Shown in pieces: positions 43,293 through 52,859 of a stretch of 59,475 bases of DNA. How positions within the stretch are numbered: the first letter of the stretch is position 1; each line of letters opens with the position of its first letter. The DNA comes from Bacteroidales bacterium UBA6431 (GTDB lineage Bacteria; Bacteroidota; Bacteroidia; Bacteroidales; UBA932): assembly GCA_002439095.1 (NCBI GenBank), contig DJOT01000002.1, positions 1-59,475 of the forward strand, written 5' to 3'. Made by a program: the position numbers and the translations under genes. The notes under the pieces were generated by a model. That model searched no databases and was not told the origin of the DNA. It saw only the letters and a list, made by a program, of their open reading frames with translations.

Positions 43293-44537
43293 TTATTCCT
43301 TGATGCAACGGACTGCCATGCCTTCGGCACGTCCGGCAGTTGCCGTCGGGGAGACGGTCATCGGAGACTTGGCAAATGAAAGTACACAGAATGCAACGCC
43401 CGGTTTGCCATAGCTGGCTTCAGCGGCTGCATTCCCCCAATAGTTACCCCAGAGGCCGCTCATTGAGCCCATCAACATTCCATAAGCCCCATAATAGCGC
43501 GAGGCCGCAGGGAAAAAGAGACTGTTACCGCTTGTCACATTGAAACGCCATCCGCAGTTGAAGTCACTGGCATCGACATCTCCGTCACCGTCGGCATCAG
43601 CCACATCGAAAGAGTCAATCGCCCAGGCGTAACCTCCGGATGTGGTGAAGGTCCTGAATGCGTCAGCAGGCGGTACACGGTATCCCACAGGGCACGGGTC
43701 ATAATATGATTTCGCCCCCTTGTTCGGGTAGGTGTTGGTTGCCTTGTCACGAATACTGCCGTAAGGATTGCCCCAAAGACCATCGACAGACTCGGAAAGC
43801 CAGTCCTGTGAAGTCGCGGCGAGAGCGCCGCTCGCCACGCACACGGTAGGGTTGGCGATAGAGAACGCCAAGGTGTTCTCATCAGCGGAAGTCCAGGACG
43901 TGTGGCCGATGCTGACCTCTTTGCCGTCGGCATCGTAGAGCGGAGCCCCCACGGTCTGAGTGTCACCGGTACGGGTCGGTGCGGGTGGGAACGGATCCTT
44001 GCGACCCCATTGGTAAAGCATTCCATAAGGCTTCACATCAGAGTCCGTGCTGAATTCGGCAGCAAGAGCTCCCAGATCCATGTTCATCGCACGGTAGCCG
44101 GACTTCAGGCCATAAGTCAGAACCTCGTCTTCAGGATACCAGATATGCCAGCTCCAAATGATATTGTCATCCGCGTCAAGGGCGGCGATAAGAGCATTGC
44201 CAGGCTTCCCTGATGAGGTGAAGCTTATCTTTCCGTCGGCATAAGAAACAGCGCTCACAAGACCTTTCTCTGTCTCCCACACCAGTTTGGCCCCGGCTGG
44301 AGCGAGGGCGGCAGGTTTCGCCAGACCTTCGGTCTCGGCCCCGTTGCCGCGCACTGTGGCATCAAACGAATAGTCCCCAGGTTCGGAGAGCAGATAACAG
44401 TTGGCCGTGCCCTCGTAACTGAGGTTCACAGTCTTCTCCTCCGGCCTCGGCTCCGGGCCAGGGGCGATCTCCACCTTGTTGCATGAAGCGGCGAGCACAA
44501 GAGCAAGGCCGCATGAGAAATAATATAACTTCTTCAT
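43293..44537 (-). CDS. Surface lipoprotein, FISUMP-like, paralog of 48853
   Basis: This 414-residue lipoprotein has a signal ending in LAASC (C19). It continues with a low-complexity Pro/Glu stretch, an Ig-like region and a C-terminal domain with YQWGRKDPF, DPCPVGYRVP and a closing AVRCIKE. These are hallmarks of a Bacteroidales family related to the Fibrobacter major paralogous domain. It closely resembles the protein at 48853. A calcium-binding-like DADGDGDVD loop is present. Function is unknown; it is probably displayed on the cell surface. The start at 44537 is chosen for the signal peptide. Confidence 0.8.
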   Translation of the reverse strand: MKKLYYFSCGLALVLAASCNKVEIAPGPEPRPEEKTVNLSYEGTANCYLLSEPGDYSFDATVRGNGAETEGLAKPAALAPAGAKLVWETEKGLVSAVSYADGKISFTSSGKPGNALIAALDADDNIIWSWHIWYPEDEVLTYGLKSGYRAMNMDLGALAAEFSTDSDVKPYGMLYQWGRKDPFPPAPTRTGDTQTVGAPLYDADGKEVSIGHTSWTSADENTLAFSIANPTVCVASGALAATSQDWLSESVDGLWGNPYGSIRDKATNTYPNKGAKSYYDPCPVGYRVPPADAFRTFTTSGGYAWAIDSFDVADADGDGDVDASDFNCGWRFNVTSGNSLFFPAASRYYGAYGMLMGSMSGLWGNYWGNAAAEASYGKPGVAFCVLSFAKSPMTVSPTATAGRAEGMAVRCIKE

Positions 44538-44564
44538 AATAATAGGATAAATACACTTTGCCGA

Positions 44565-44572
44565 CAAATATA
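44565..44572 (-). promoter_or_regulatory. Promoter -7 element of the lipoprotein at 43293
   Basis: TATATTTG on the minus strand lies 27 bases before the start codon. Confidence 0.5.
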
Positions 44573-44694
44573 GAAAAATTTAATAATATCGCAACATCTT
44601 GAAAAACAGGTCACTATTTACAAACAGCAAATAAAACGGCTAAAATCCCGACGTTTTGAAACCTGAAAGGGCAAGGCTTTTTGCAAATTGAAAT

Positions 44695-44702
44695 TATTTT
44701 CG
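44695..44702 (+). promoter_or_regulatory. Possible promoter of the barrel protein gene
   Basis: TATTTTCG resembles TAnnTTTG with one change, 27 bases before the ATG at 44730. Confidence 0.35.
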
Positions 44703-44729
44703 CATTTTTACCGCGAGTAAAATATCTTT

Positions 44730-45308
44730 ATGCTACGGAAAATCATCCTCTGCGCCACCGCCATTTGCGCGGCCGCAATTCACGCATCGGGACAGACGGC
44801 AGAAAAATACACCCCGGACTACAGCTGGGAAGTACGGACCGGATGGGGCTACGCTCCTATTTCCGGTCTTGTGCTCTATGCTTTCGGGGCGCTCAACCAC
44901 ATCACATCCGATGAGACCGAAGGCGGAAGCGACAGCGGAATCGCCACTGGCGATCTGTCATTGGACATAGCACGGAAAATCAACCGATGGCTGGCAGTGG
45001 GGGCGGACCTCAGCTGGAGCCGGTTCAGCGGAAACGGAGATGACGGGCGCGACCATATCATGGACATGTACGCTGTCATGCCTCAGGTCATCATGAATTA
45101 TCTGACAAAAGAGAATCTGACCCTCTACGGCAAGCTCGAAGCCGGCATAGGTGTCATAAACTTCGACTGCTCCGGCGCGTCCCTGTTCTTCGCAGCACAA
45201 GCCTCCCCGATAGGAGTCACCTTCGGCCACAGATTCTACGGTTTCGCAGAACTGTCCGCAGGCACCCTCTATCAGGGAGGCAAGATCGGTTTCGGTTTCC
45301 GTTTCTGA
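44730..45308 (+). CDS. Small outer-membrane beta-barrel protein
   Basis: This 192-residue protein has a signal peptide cleaved near ASGQ. Its alternating hydrophobic strands, rich in aromatic residues and Gly (for example WEVRTGWGYAPISGL and FYGFAELSAG), end in a C-terminal Phe (GFGFRF), typical of outer-membrane barrels. It is similar in shape to OmpX/OmpA-like barrels. No particular family is recognised. It ends 5 bases before the convergent GH95-CE8 gene. Confidence 0.75.
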   Translation: MLRKIILCATAICAAAIHASGQTAEKYTPDYSWEVRTGWGYAPISGLVLYAFGALNHITSDETEGGSDSGIATGDLSLDIARKINRWLAVGADLSWSRFSGNGDDGRDHIMDMYAVMPQVIMNYLTKENLTLYGKLEAGIGVINFDCSGASLFFAAQASPIGVTFGHRFYGFAELSAGTLYQGGKIGFGFRF

Positions 45309-45313
45309 GTATC

Positions 45314-48300
45314 CTACCAGTATCTCGGATTCGCGCCGAACACCTTCTCGATGGTATAATCGGCAGCTTCCTCTGCTGTCATGGCCCGGAGTCCCGGCCA
45401 CTTTGAACGCGTGCTCATGTCAGCCCGCAATCCCCTGTTGCCATATTCATACAGATGCAGATCAGGGCTGGTGGCAGCATAAGGCATGCCCCAGACAGTA
45501 GGCCAGCCGAGAGGATCCATCTCATCGCAGTAGTCACTGTTGAGAATCGCCACCTTCGGATAGTTGTGCCAAGGCCGGCCTATAGCTATGCTGCGCCCGT
45601 CATCACCCTGACGCGGGCTGTTGCCGCTATAGGTAAAACGGCAGCGGTCAAACACGAACCCGTATTTCTGGTCTTTCGGAGTAGACGGAGCAGTAATCCA
45701 GCCACCGCCCCAACTGCGGATCTCGCAGCCTTCAAAATAGCCGATTCCGCCACCATATATATAGTCAGTACGTCCGACCACCAGACAGTTCTCAAAATAG
45801 CTGCGCTTGCCGGATGTCCACAGATATATGGTATCCTGATAACTTGATATGACGCAATTACGGAAAGATGTCCTGTCGGCGCAGACGGTGATTGCAAGTG
45901 CCTGACCGACCGGCCCCGCCGTATTGCGGATTGTGAGGTTCTCAAAAGAGCAGCCCTCACCCATGATTGTCAGGGTTGCGGAGGTCCGCACCAGCATGGC
46001 GTTGCCGCTCCACTTCGGCCACACATCCGCAGGAAGTTTATTGCCCGTCTGGGGGCTGTTGCCGTCATACATGTGGTAACTGATTATCGTCCCCTCCCGG
46101 CTCTCCCCTACAAAAGAAAGATTGGTCTTTCCTTCCGGGATGATCAGTTTCTCCTCATCATACACGCCATCCTTTATATATATGACGAACTTCTCCCGTG
46201 AGCAGACCGGAGCGGCATCGATGGCCGCCTGGAGGGTAGCGTAATCCCCGCTCCCGTCCTTGGCCACCACAAGATCCGCAGCGACTTTAGGGTTGTCCGA
46301 AGAGAGAGAAACTGTCACCAGCTGACCGGGAACAGTCTCGATGTCATACAGATAGCCGTGAGGCACGGCCGGGCCATGCAGATCAGCCTCAGGGCTGACT
46401 ATCGGCCTGAGTATCTCCTGCGCCGCGAAGAGAGGATTAGGATTCTCCGAGCCGTCCTTGACTTCCTTGAGCCCCTCTCCCTGAAGTTTCCAGTAAGAGC
46501 GGATACGGAGGTTTCCTCCCAGCGTCGAGCGGATTACAGCCTTCTGCAAAGTGTTGTCAGCCCACTCGATGTCCTCTATACCGAAGCCTCCACGGGCACG
46601 GAGGCCCTTGATGGAACCGGCATGCCAGGCATCAGGCAATGCAGGAAGAAGGTGCACAGCTCCATCGTGGCTCTGCATGAGCATCTCGGCGATTCCGGCG
46701 GTGCAGCCGAAGTTCCCGTCTATCTGGAAAGGCGGATGCGCGTCGAAAAGATTAGGATAGGTTCCGCCTCCCTGCCCTTTCTGGACCTGCGGATCCACGT
46801 GGTTGAGCTGATCTTTGATCATCTTGAATGCATGGTTGCCGTCCAGCATCCTGGCCCAGCAGCATACTTTCCAGCCCATTGACCATCCGGTAGAGGCATC
46901 TGTCCTCTGGATGAGAGTGTTGCGCACAGCATCGAAGAGCACCGGAGTGCGGTACGGGGAGATCTGGTATCCCGGGAAGAAGCCCCACAGGTGGGAGATG
47001 TGGCGATGATGGTCATCCGGAGAATCCCAGTCCTGAGCCCACTCCTGAAGCTGCCCATAACGGCCGACCTGCATAGGGGTGAGCCTGTGGCGGAGAGTCT
47101 TGAGAGTGTCGCTGAACTCCTTGTCCACACCAAGTATCTCTGAGGCATGCTCAATATTGGAGAACAGGTCGGACACCAGCTGGTTGTCCATCGTCACACC
47201 TGACTGGAGATTGCCGCTCTGCGAACGGGGTCTGTTCTCCGGGGAGCTGGAAGGAACGACAACCATATATCCCGTATTCGGATCTTCAACAAGGAAATCG
47301 ACGAAGAACTCCGCTGCGCCTTTCATTATAGGGTAAACCTCAGCGAGGTAATCTTTGTCACCGTTGTACAGATAGCGGTCCCACAAGTGCTGGCAGACCC
47401 ATGCCCCGCCAGTCGGCCAAAGGCCGCAATAGGCATAGTCAAGAGCACCGGTGCAACGCCACAGGTCAGAGTTGTGGTGCAGAACCCATCCGCGGCAGTC
47501 ATATTGCCTGCGGGCCGTCTCGCTCCCGGACTCCGAGAGTTCTTTGACCATCCTCAGGAACGGTTCGTGAAGCTCGGCAAGATTGGTCACCTCAGCAGGC
47601 CAGTAGTTCATCTCGGCGTTGATGTTGGTCGTGTAGTTGCATGACCAAGGCGGTGAAGTGTGCCTGTTCCATTTGCCCTGGAGGTTTGCAGCCTGCCCTC
47701 CCGGCTGGGAGGAGGAAATGAGCAGGTAACGTCCATAATTGAAATACAGGGTCACCAGGTCATTGTCCGATGTCCAAGGAATCGCTATCGTGCGATATGT
47801 CGTGGTCTTGGAGTCTCCGTCATAGTCGGATGCGAGTTCGAACTTCACCCTGTCAAACTGTTCCTTGTATGCTGCGATGTGGGCGGCTTTCGCCTTGTCG
47901 TAGCTGCGCGAGGAGTTCTTCATGTAGGCTTCGCAGCGTTTCACAGGATCAGCGGAGAGATCGCGGTAATTCACGAAATTAGTAGCTATTGACACGTATA
48001 CAAGGAGTTGCGTAGCGTTCTCCACCTTGAGGGAATCCCCGGTAGAGTTTACTCGCCCGCCCTTGTTTACGGCCTTGACCTCAGTGCAGTACTTGACCGC
48101 TCCCGTGATGAAATCGCTGCCCCCTGTGACTCCTTCCATGCGCAGCACCTTGCCTTTTGCAGTCGTAACGGGTGAAGGCATAGGTGTGCTGAGCGAGAGG
48201 GAGCAGTTGAGCGCACCCTTGCGAGAAGCGGTGATGCGCATTATGATCAGTTGGTCGGTGAGCGAGGCGAAAGCCTCCCGGACATACTGGACATCCCCGA

Positions 48301-48760
48301 CCTTGTACGTGGTCCTGGAGACAGCATTGTCAATATCCAGTTCACGGCAGTACTCGCTGTACCCGGCATGATCCGGGAATGTTATGTTCAGCGAGCCGGC
48401 TGTCTGGTACTGGAGTTCGCGTCCCACCGGGGACAGGAGTTTTTTGTCAGCTATCTCCTGCGCCTCCTTGGACTTCCCGGACCAGATGAGTTCCCGGACC
48501 TGCTGGAGATACTCCGGCCCCTCAGGGTTATAGTTGTTATAAGGCTGGCCGGCGGAGATCGTCTCCTCGTTGAGCTGGATCTCCTCCTTTTCCGGCCCGC
48601 CGAACACCATTGCGGCGAGACGCCCGTTACCTATCGGGAGCGCTTCCTCCCAATATGCCGCGGGGGTATCGTACCACAGACGGTTGCGCTGCCCCGAGGC
48701 CGGAGCCACAGAAAGCAGCAGCGCCGCAGCGGCTGTGACGGTTGTAATGAATCGGTTCAT
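45314..48760 (-). CDS. GH95 alpha-L-fucosidase/galactosidase fused to CE8 pectin methylesterase
   Basis: This 1148-residue exported enzyme has a signal peptide (cleaved near ASGQ) and two catalytic modules. Residues ~27-780 are GH95, with the N-x-N pair N379 and N381 in TTNINAEMNYW, E508 in SSSPEN and D681 in IDGNFGCTAG, all catalytic positions of the family. Residues ~825-1110 are a CE8 pectinesterase with Q953, Q975-D976, D999 and R1062 in GQALAI, YQDT, GRTDYIYG and IGRPWH. It could remove fucose or L-galactose and methyl esters from rhamnogalacturonan-type pectins. No SusC/SusD pair is adjacent. A promoter TAAATTTG is at 48785-48792. Confidence 0.92.
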   Translation of the reverse strand: MNRFITTVTAAAALLLSVAPASGQRNRLWYDTPAAYWEEALPIGNGRLAAMVFGGPEKEEIQLNEETISAGQPYNNYNPEGPEYLQQVRELIWSGKSKEAQEIADKKLLSPVGRELQYQTAGSLNITFPDHAGYSEYCRELDIDNAVSRTTYKVGDVQYVREAFASLTDQLIIMRITASRKGALNCSLSLSTPMPSPVTTAKGKVLRMEGVTGGSDFITGAVKYCTEVKAVNKGGRVNSTGDSLKVENATQLLVYVSIATNFVNYRDLSADPVKRCEAYMKNSSRSYDKAKAAHIAAYKEQFDRVKFELASDYDGDSKTTTYRTIAIPWTSDNDLVTLYFNYGRYLLISSSQPGGQAANLQGKWNRHTSPPWSCNYTTNINAEMNYWPAEVTNLAELHEPFLRMVKELSESGSETARRQYDCRGWVLHHNSDLWRCTGALDYAYCGLWPTGGAWVCQHLWDRYLYNGDKDYLAEVYPIMKGAAEFFVDFLVEDPNTGYMVVVPSSSPENRPRSQSGNLQSGVTMDNQLVSDLFSNIEHASEILGVDKEFSDTLKTLRHRLTPMQVGRYGQLQEWAQDWDSPDDHHRHISHLWGFFPGYQISPYRTPVLFDAVRNTLIQRTDASTGWSMGWKVCCWARMLDGNHAFKMIKDQLNHVDPQVQKGQGGGTYPNLFDAHPPFQIDGNFGCTAGIAEMLMQSHDGAVHLLPALPDAWHAGSIKGLRARGGFGIEDIEWADNTLQKAVIRSTLGGNLRIRSYWKLQGEGLKEVKDGSENPNPLFAAQEILRPIVSPEADLHGPAVPHGYLYDIETVPGQLVTVSLSSDNPKVAADLVVAKDGSGDYATLQAAIDAAPVCSREKFVIYIKDGVYDEEKLIIPEGKTNLSFVGESREGTIISYHMYDGNSPQTGNKLPADVWPKWSGNAMLVRTSATLTIMGEGCSFENLTIRNTAGPVGQALAITVCADRTSFRNCVISSYQDTIYLWTSGKRSYFENCLVVGRTDYIYGGGIGYFEGCEIRSWGGGWITAPSTPKDQKYGFVFDRCRFTYSGNSPRQGDDGRSIAIGRPWHNYPKVAILNSDYCDEMDPLGWPTVWGMPYAATSPDLHLYEYGNRGLRADMSTRSKWPGLRAMTAEEAADYTIEKVFGANPRYW

Positions 48761-48784
48761 CTGATATATGTGGTATTATTTCTT

Positions 48785-48792
48785 CAAATTTA
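48785..48792 (-). promoter_or_regulatory. Promoter -7 element of the GH95-CE8 gene
   Basis: TAAATTTG on the minus strand lies 24 bases before the start codon. Confidence 0.5.
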
Positions 48793-48852
48793 AGCATTTT
48801 TTCAATTCTTTTCACTACCTTGTAGGACGAATACAGTATCACAAAAATCACC

Positions 48853-50064
48853 ATGAAAAAGTGTAGTACCTTATGGGCTTGCGCAGCAGCGCTTGCCATC
48901 CTTGCCGCCGGGTGCGTCAAGGAGAACAAAGCAGGAGAGGAGGAGGAAGTCACCGTTCCGAGCGATGCCGTCAACCTCAACGCAGCAGGAGAAACAGCCA
49001 ACAGTTACATCGTCGCCCCTGACAAGACAGCAGTCTTCACAGCCCAGTACAAAGGCAACTCTAAAACCGAAGAGACGGGGGCCGTCGTATCCGCCGAACT
49101 CCTCTGGCAAGACGCTGAATCTCTCATCAAGGAACTCTACTATGTTCCTGAAACCATGCAGGTTGTAGTCAAGACAGGCAAGGCTTCCGGCAACGCCCTT
49201 GTAGCCGTGCGGGACGCAGGAGACAATATTCTGTGGAGCTGGCACCTCTGGGTAAGCGACTACGACCCGGCAGCAAGCCTCTGGAGCAGCCCGGCAACCG
49301 CAAACGGAACAGTCTGGAAATTCATGGACCGCAACCTCGGAGCCACAAGCGCGGAGCCAAGCGACTGGAACAGCAAGGGACTTCTCTACCAATGGGGCCG
49401 GAAGGACCCGTTCAAGAGTCCGGCATCATTCACTGTGCAGAACGAAGACTACTCATACTCAGCCAACGGCGAACCGTCAGTCTATACTATGGCCAACAAG
49501 GCCATCACAGTCACACCTTATGAAGTCGCCGAAGGCTTCGGATCATACGAGAAGAGCATACAGAACCCGACAGTGTTCTACAAAGTCATGGAGGAGTACC
49601 TCGGGGACGGGGACAAAGCCAACCACCCTGCATCAAAGGACTGGAGAGACACTTCCGACGACGACGCCTGGGGCGGCGTGAGCCTCACCAAATCAATCAA
49701 CGACCCTTGCCCTCCGGGATACAAGGTGCCTGTCCTCGCAGCCAACGGAGACCACCCGTACTCATGGCATGACTTCAGCAAGGCAGAGTGGGACACGGTC
49801 AACTACGGAATGACCCAGGACGGACAGTGGTGGCCGGCCGCCGGCACACGCGTCAACTACAGCGGCGGTCTCGACTACCCTGAAATCAACCCTTACGGAG
49901 GCATGTGGGTCGGTACGGCCGGCAAGGCCAGCGCGGATCTTGAGCAATATCCCACCCTTTACGGAAGGTACACCTTCATCATAAAGACCAAACGCATGTA
50001 CAACAAGTACGACCAGAAAGATGCCCGCTCACAGGCACTTTCTGTGCGCTGTGTAGCTGAATAG
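48853..50064 (+). CDS. Surface lipoprotein, FISUMP-like, paralog of 43293
   Basis: This 403-residue lipoprotein has a signal with lipobox LAAGC (C21). It shares with the protein at 43293 the region VNLNAAGETANSYIV, the NALVAVRDAGDNILWSWH segment, YQWGRKDPF, DPCPPGYKVP and a closing SVRCVAE. Both look like members of a Bacteroidales surface-lipoprotein family of unknown role. It is divergent from the GH95-CE8 gene, which suggests the cluster has a common theme. A strong terminator follows. Confidence 0.8.
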   Translation: MKKCSTLWACAAALAILAAGCVKENKAGEEEEVTVPSDAVNLNAAGETANSYIVAPDKTAVFTAQYKGNSKTEETGAVVSAELLWQDAESLIKELYYVPETMQVVVKTGKASGNALVAVRDAGDNILWSWHLWVSDYDPAASLWSSPATANGTVWKFMDRNLGATSAEPSDWNSKGLLYQWGRKDPFKSPASFTVQNEDYSYSANGEPSVYTMANKAITVTPYEVAEGFGSYEKSIQNPTVFYKVMEEYLGDGDKANHPASKDWRDTSDDDAWGGVSLTKSINDPCPPGYKVPVLAANGDHPYSWHDFSKAEWDTVNYGMTQDGQWWPAAGTRVNYSGGLDYPEINPYGGMWVGTAGKASADLEQYPTLYGRYTFIIKTKRMYNKYDQKDARSQALSVRCVAE

Positions 50065-50087
50065 GTCAAAACGTAAAAATCAGAATG

Positions 50088-50121
50088 AAAGCCGTCCCGT
50101 TGACCATGGGACGGCTTTTTT
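50088..50121 (+). terminator. Intrinsic terminator after the lipoprotein gene
   Basis: An 11-bp perfect stem, AAAGCCGTCCC (50088-50098) with GGGACGGCTTT (50108-50118), is followed by a T-run. It ends 16 bases before the pseudouridine synthase gene. Confidence 0.92.
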
Positions 50122-50136
50122 ATGTAACTTCGCGCC

Positions 50137-50913
50137 ATGATTTACAGACAGCTGACAAAAGAAGAATACGACGACTTCGCGAGCAGGATCGTATATGAGG
50201 ACAACCACCTGCTGATAGTGGATAAGAAAGTCGGGGAAATAACGCAAGGAGACAAGACCGGAGACGAGTGCCTCGCCGAGTCCTACAAGGCTTTCATAGC
50301 GCAACGTGACGCGAAACCCGGCCAAGTCTTTGTCGGCGTGCCGCACAGGCTGGACCGCCCGGTATGTGGCATCTGCATCCTCGCCAAAACATCAAAGGCG
50401 CTGGAGAGACTGACGACGATGTTCCGCGACGGTGAGATCCACAAAAAATACTGGGCTCTCTGCTGCGAGAGACCACAACCACCGGAAGGACATCTGGAAG
50501 ACTGGCTCGTCCGAAACGAGAAGCAAAACAAAACTTACGCGATAGCTCCCGGCAACAAAGAGAAGCCACGTCAAGATGCGAAACTCGCAAAACTTAACTA
50601 CCGGTATCTGGTCAGCACAGACAGATACCACCTCGTAGAAGTCGAACTCCTCACCGGCCGGCATCACCAGATACGCTGCCAGTTAAGCAACGCCGGTTGC
50701 ACGATAAAGGGTGACCTGAAATACGGAGCCCCGCGTTCCAACCCGGATGGGGGAATCTGCCTCCAGGCACACGAGATCAGTTTCATACATCCGGTCAAGA
50801 AAACCCCGGTGGATATCAAGCTTCAGGTGCCTTCCAGCTGGAAAGGCGTCAGACAAGCCCTGAGCGGAGACGGATCGAGTACTCCCCAGGAGTCTCTCCC
50901 ATATTTAGTTTGA
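50137..50913 (+). CDS. RluA-family pseudouridine synthase
   Basis: This 258-residue protein isomerises uridine in RNA to pseudouridine. The catalytic motif HRLDRPVCGI (70-79, Asp at 73) is present, along with the ELLTGRHHQIRCQL motif. No N-terminal S4 domain is fused. Which RNA position it modifies cannot be told. A TAACTTCG, only 4 bases upstream of the start, resembles the -7 promoter element. Its 3' end overlaps the convergent regulator gene by 65 bases. Confidence 0.9.
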   Translation: MIYRQLTKEEYDDFASRIVYEDNHLLIVDKKVGEITQGDKTGDECLAESYKAFIAQRDAKPGQVFVGVPHRLDRPVCGICILAKTSKALERLTTMFRDGEIHKKYWALCCERPQPPEGHLEDWLVRNEKQNKTYAIAPGNKEKPRQDAKLAKLNYRYLVSTDRYHLVEVELLTGRHHQIRCQLSNAGCTIKGDLKYGAPRSNPDGGICLQAHEISFIHPVKKTPVDIKLQVPSSWKGVRQALSGDGSSTPQESLPYLV

Positions 50914-51826
50914 AGGCCATGCTGAATGTCACGCTGGAATTGAACCCGGACATCTCCGCCAATTGTCCGACTGTCAAGCGCGGATCGGCCCGGAGAATCT
51001 CCACGGCATACTGCACCCTGTAACAGTTGACGAACTGACGGAAGTTCTTTCCGCTGATGGTGTTGATTGTCCTGGATATGTATGTCTTGTTCGTAAACGC
51101 AGCGCTAGCCAGATCCTGAAGAGAATAATCCGGGTCAAGGAATGGCCTCCCATTCTCCAAAATCTTAAGAATACGCCCGTACAGGGTCTGCATCCTTTCC
51201 ATATCGTCAGCATCCATACCCTTAAGCGCCTCACAAGAGATATCGTCCGCATTACGGATCATCTGCTTTATAGTCCTCTCCTTGTCAATCCCGAGTATCA
51301 GGCTGCGGCCAGACACCGAACGATAATACATAAGCACATAAAATGCTATGGCCAGCAAAACCAGCGGCACGGCAGCCCATGGACATCGCCCCAAAGCAAT
51401 CACTGGAATCGCGCAAAGTCCGGCACAGAATGAAAGCATCAGGCGCATCTGGAACTCAAGTGAACTCCAGACGGACTGGGGCTTGAACAGTTCGCGCAGG
51501 AGGGAGCATCTCTCAAAGAACCTTATCAGATTGTACAGCAATGACAACATCAGACAGACAGTCACGTAAAGCGCCGGATGGAAGTCAACAATGAAGAATA
51601 CGGTCTCCACAAGAAGAATCAGCCCCGAAAAGACAAGCCACATGCCGGGTCGCTCATCAGCTATAGGCTGAAGAGCGAGAAGAAGCGAGGCCGCCATGAT
51701 GGAATACACCATAGTCCCAAGCAGCAATCCGCCATCCGGCCATATCACACCTGCAATGACAGGCGCCAGCAGGCAGACGACAGAAAGGATGCGCATAACG
51801 CAACGTATGGAGCATATACAAAACAT
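50849..51826 (-). CDS. AraC-type regulator with N-terminal membrane domain
   Basis: This ~325-residue protein has about six hydrophobic segments in the N-terminal ~190 residues, followed by a cytoplasmic linker and a C-terminal AraC DNA-binding domain (DLASAAFTNKTYISRTIN and VGQLAEMSGFNSSVTFSMAFK). Membrane-bound AraC proteins are common in Bacteroidetes and are thought to sense signals at the membrane. No target gene is obvious. The start is uncertain: 51826, 51796 or 51877 are possible in the same frame. Confidence 0.8.
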   Translation of the reverse strand: MFCICSIRCVMRILSVVCLLAPVIAGVIWPDGGLLLGTMVYSIMAASLLLALQPIADERPGMWLVFSGLILLVETVFFIVDFHPALYVTVCLMLSLLYNLIRFFERCSLLRELFKPQSVWSSLEFQMRLMLSFCAGLCAIPVIALGRCPWAAVPLVLLAIAFYVLMYYRSVSGRSLILGIDKERTIKQMIRNADDISCEALKGMDADDMERMQTLYGRILKILENGRPFLDPDYSLQDLASAAFTNKTYISRTINTISGKNFRQFVNCYRVQYAVEILRADPRLTVGQLAEMSGFNSSVTFSMAFKLNMGETPGEYSIRLRSGLV

Positions 51827-51912
51827 CGGACTAAAATTGACAGCGACTAATATAGTCGAAAAACCCCGCGCTGACAATCTTCAGAACGGGGTTGCATCAA
51901 TGTTTTTATGTT

Positions 51913-52857
51913 TTATGATATCTTTTTATCTTTCTTATTACCCTTGATCGTATCAAATCCCTGACCGTAGACACCAGTCACGGAATTGACAGAGATAAAT
52001 GCATTGGAATCTATCCTGTTTATATACTTGAGCAGGATATTGAGATCCGTTTTGCGCGTGATGATCATGAGTACCTGCACACTATGTTTTGTATACCAGC
52101 CTTTCCCGTCAAGCACCGTCACTCCGCGATGGAGATCCTTAACCACAGCGTCCGCAATCTCCGCATACTTGGGCGACAGCACGAAAAGCTGGACCGACTG
52201 TTTGGAACCGGACAGGTACAGGTCAACCACCGTCCCGTTTGTAAGGACGAGTATGAAACCATACACAACAGTCGTAATCTTGTCCGCCCACGGCATCGGT
52301 GTTCCATCCGGCATGTAGGACGGAATAAAGAGTGAAGAGGTGATAATCACAACATCCATCATGAGAATCATCCTTCCAGGGGACACATTTCGATACTTAT
52401 TGACTATCAACGCGATTATATCCGTCCCTCCGGTGCTGCCTCCCTGCGACATGGTCATCCCTATTCCGAGTCCGGCCATCATGCCACCCATGATTGTGCA
52501 CATGAGTTTTCCGTTTCCGAGAGCAAGTATCTCAACAATGTCGCGCGGTATTGCCGTCTGAAAAAAATTGAGACAGGCCGAAGCGAAGACGATGGCATAT
52601 ATGGTCTTGCCTCCGAATCCCTTGCCGAGTATGAAAAACGATGTGATAAGAAGCACAGCATTTATCACGAAGTAACTGTAACCGATCTTGATACCAGTAG
52701 CATACTGGATGATGGACGAAATACCGGTCACACCACCGCCAATGAGATTGTTGGGGACCAAGAACAGCGACCACCCCACAGTATAAGCCAACAAGCCTAT
52801 GGTAATCAGGAAATACTCCTTGACCCCTGTCCAGAATGTCCTTTTAAGCAACGGCAT
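51913..52857 (-). CDS. YitT-family membrane protein (first copy)
   Basis: This 314-residue inner-membrane protein has about five helices and the conserved loop GGSTGGTDIIAL. The C-terminal ~80 residues form a DUF2179-like domain (VQLFVLSPKYAEIADAV ... VTGVYGQGFD). The family function is unknown. It follows a second YitT-like gene by 2 bases, in the same operon as leuS. The two proteins are clearly paralogous. Confidence 0.9.
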   Translation of the reverse strand: MPLLKRTFWTGVKEYFLITIGLLAYTVGWSLFLVPNNLIGGGVTGISSIIQYATGIKIGYSYFVINAVLLITSFFILGKGFGGKTIYAIVFASACLNFFQTAIPRDIVEILALGNGKLMCTIMGGMMAGLGIGMTMSQGGSTGGTDIIALIVNKYRNVSPGRMILMMDVVIITSSLFIPSYMPDGTPMPWADKITTVVYGFILVLTNGTVVDLYLSGSKQSVQLFVLSPKYAEIADAVVKDLHRGVTVLDGKGWYTKHSVQVLMIITRKTDLNILLKYINRIDSNAFISVNSVTGVYGQGFDTIKGNKKDKKIS

Positions 52858-52859
52858 AC

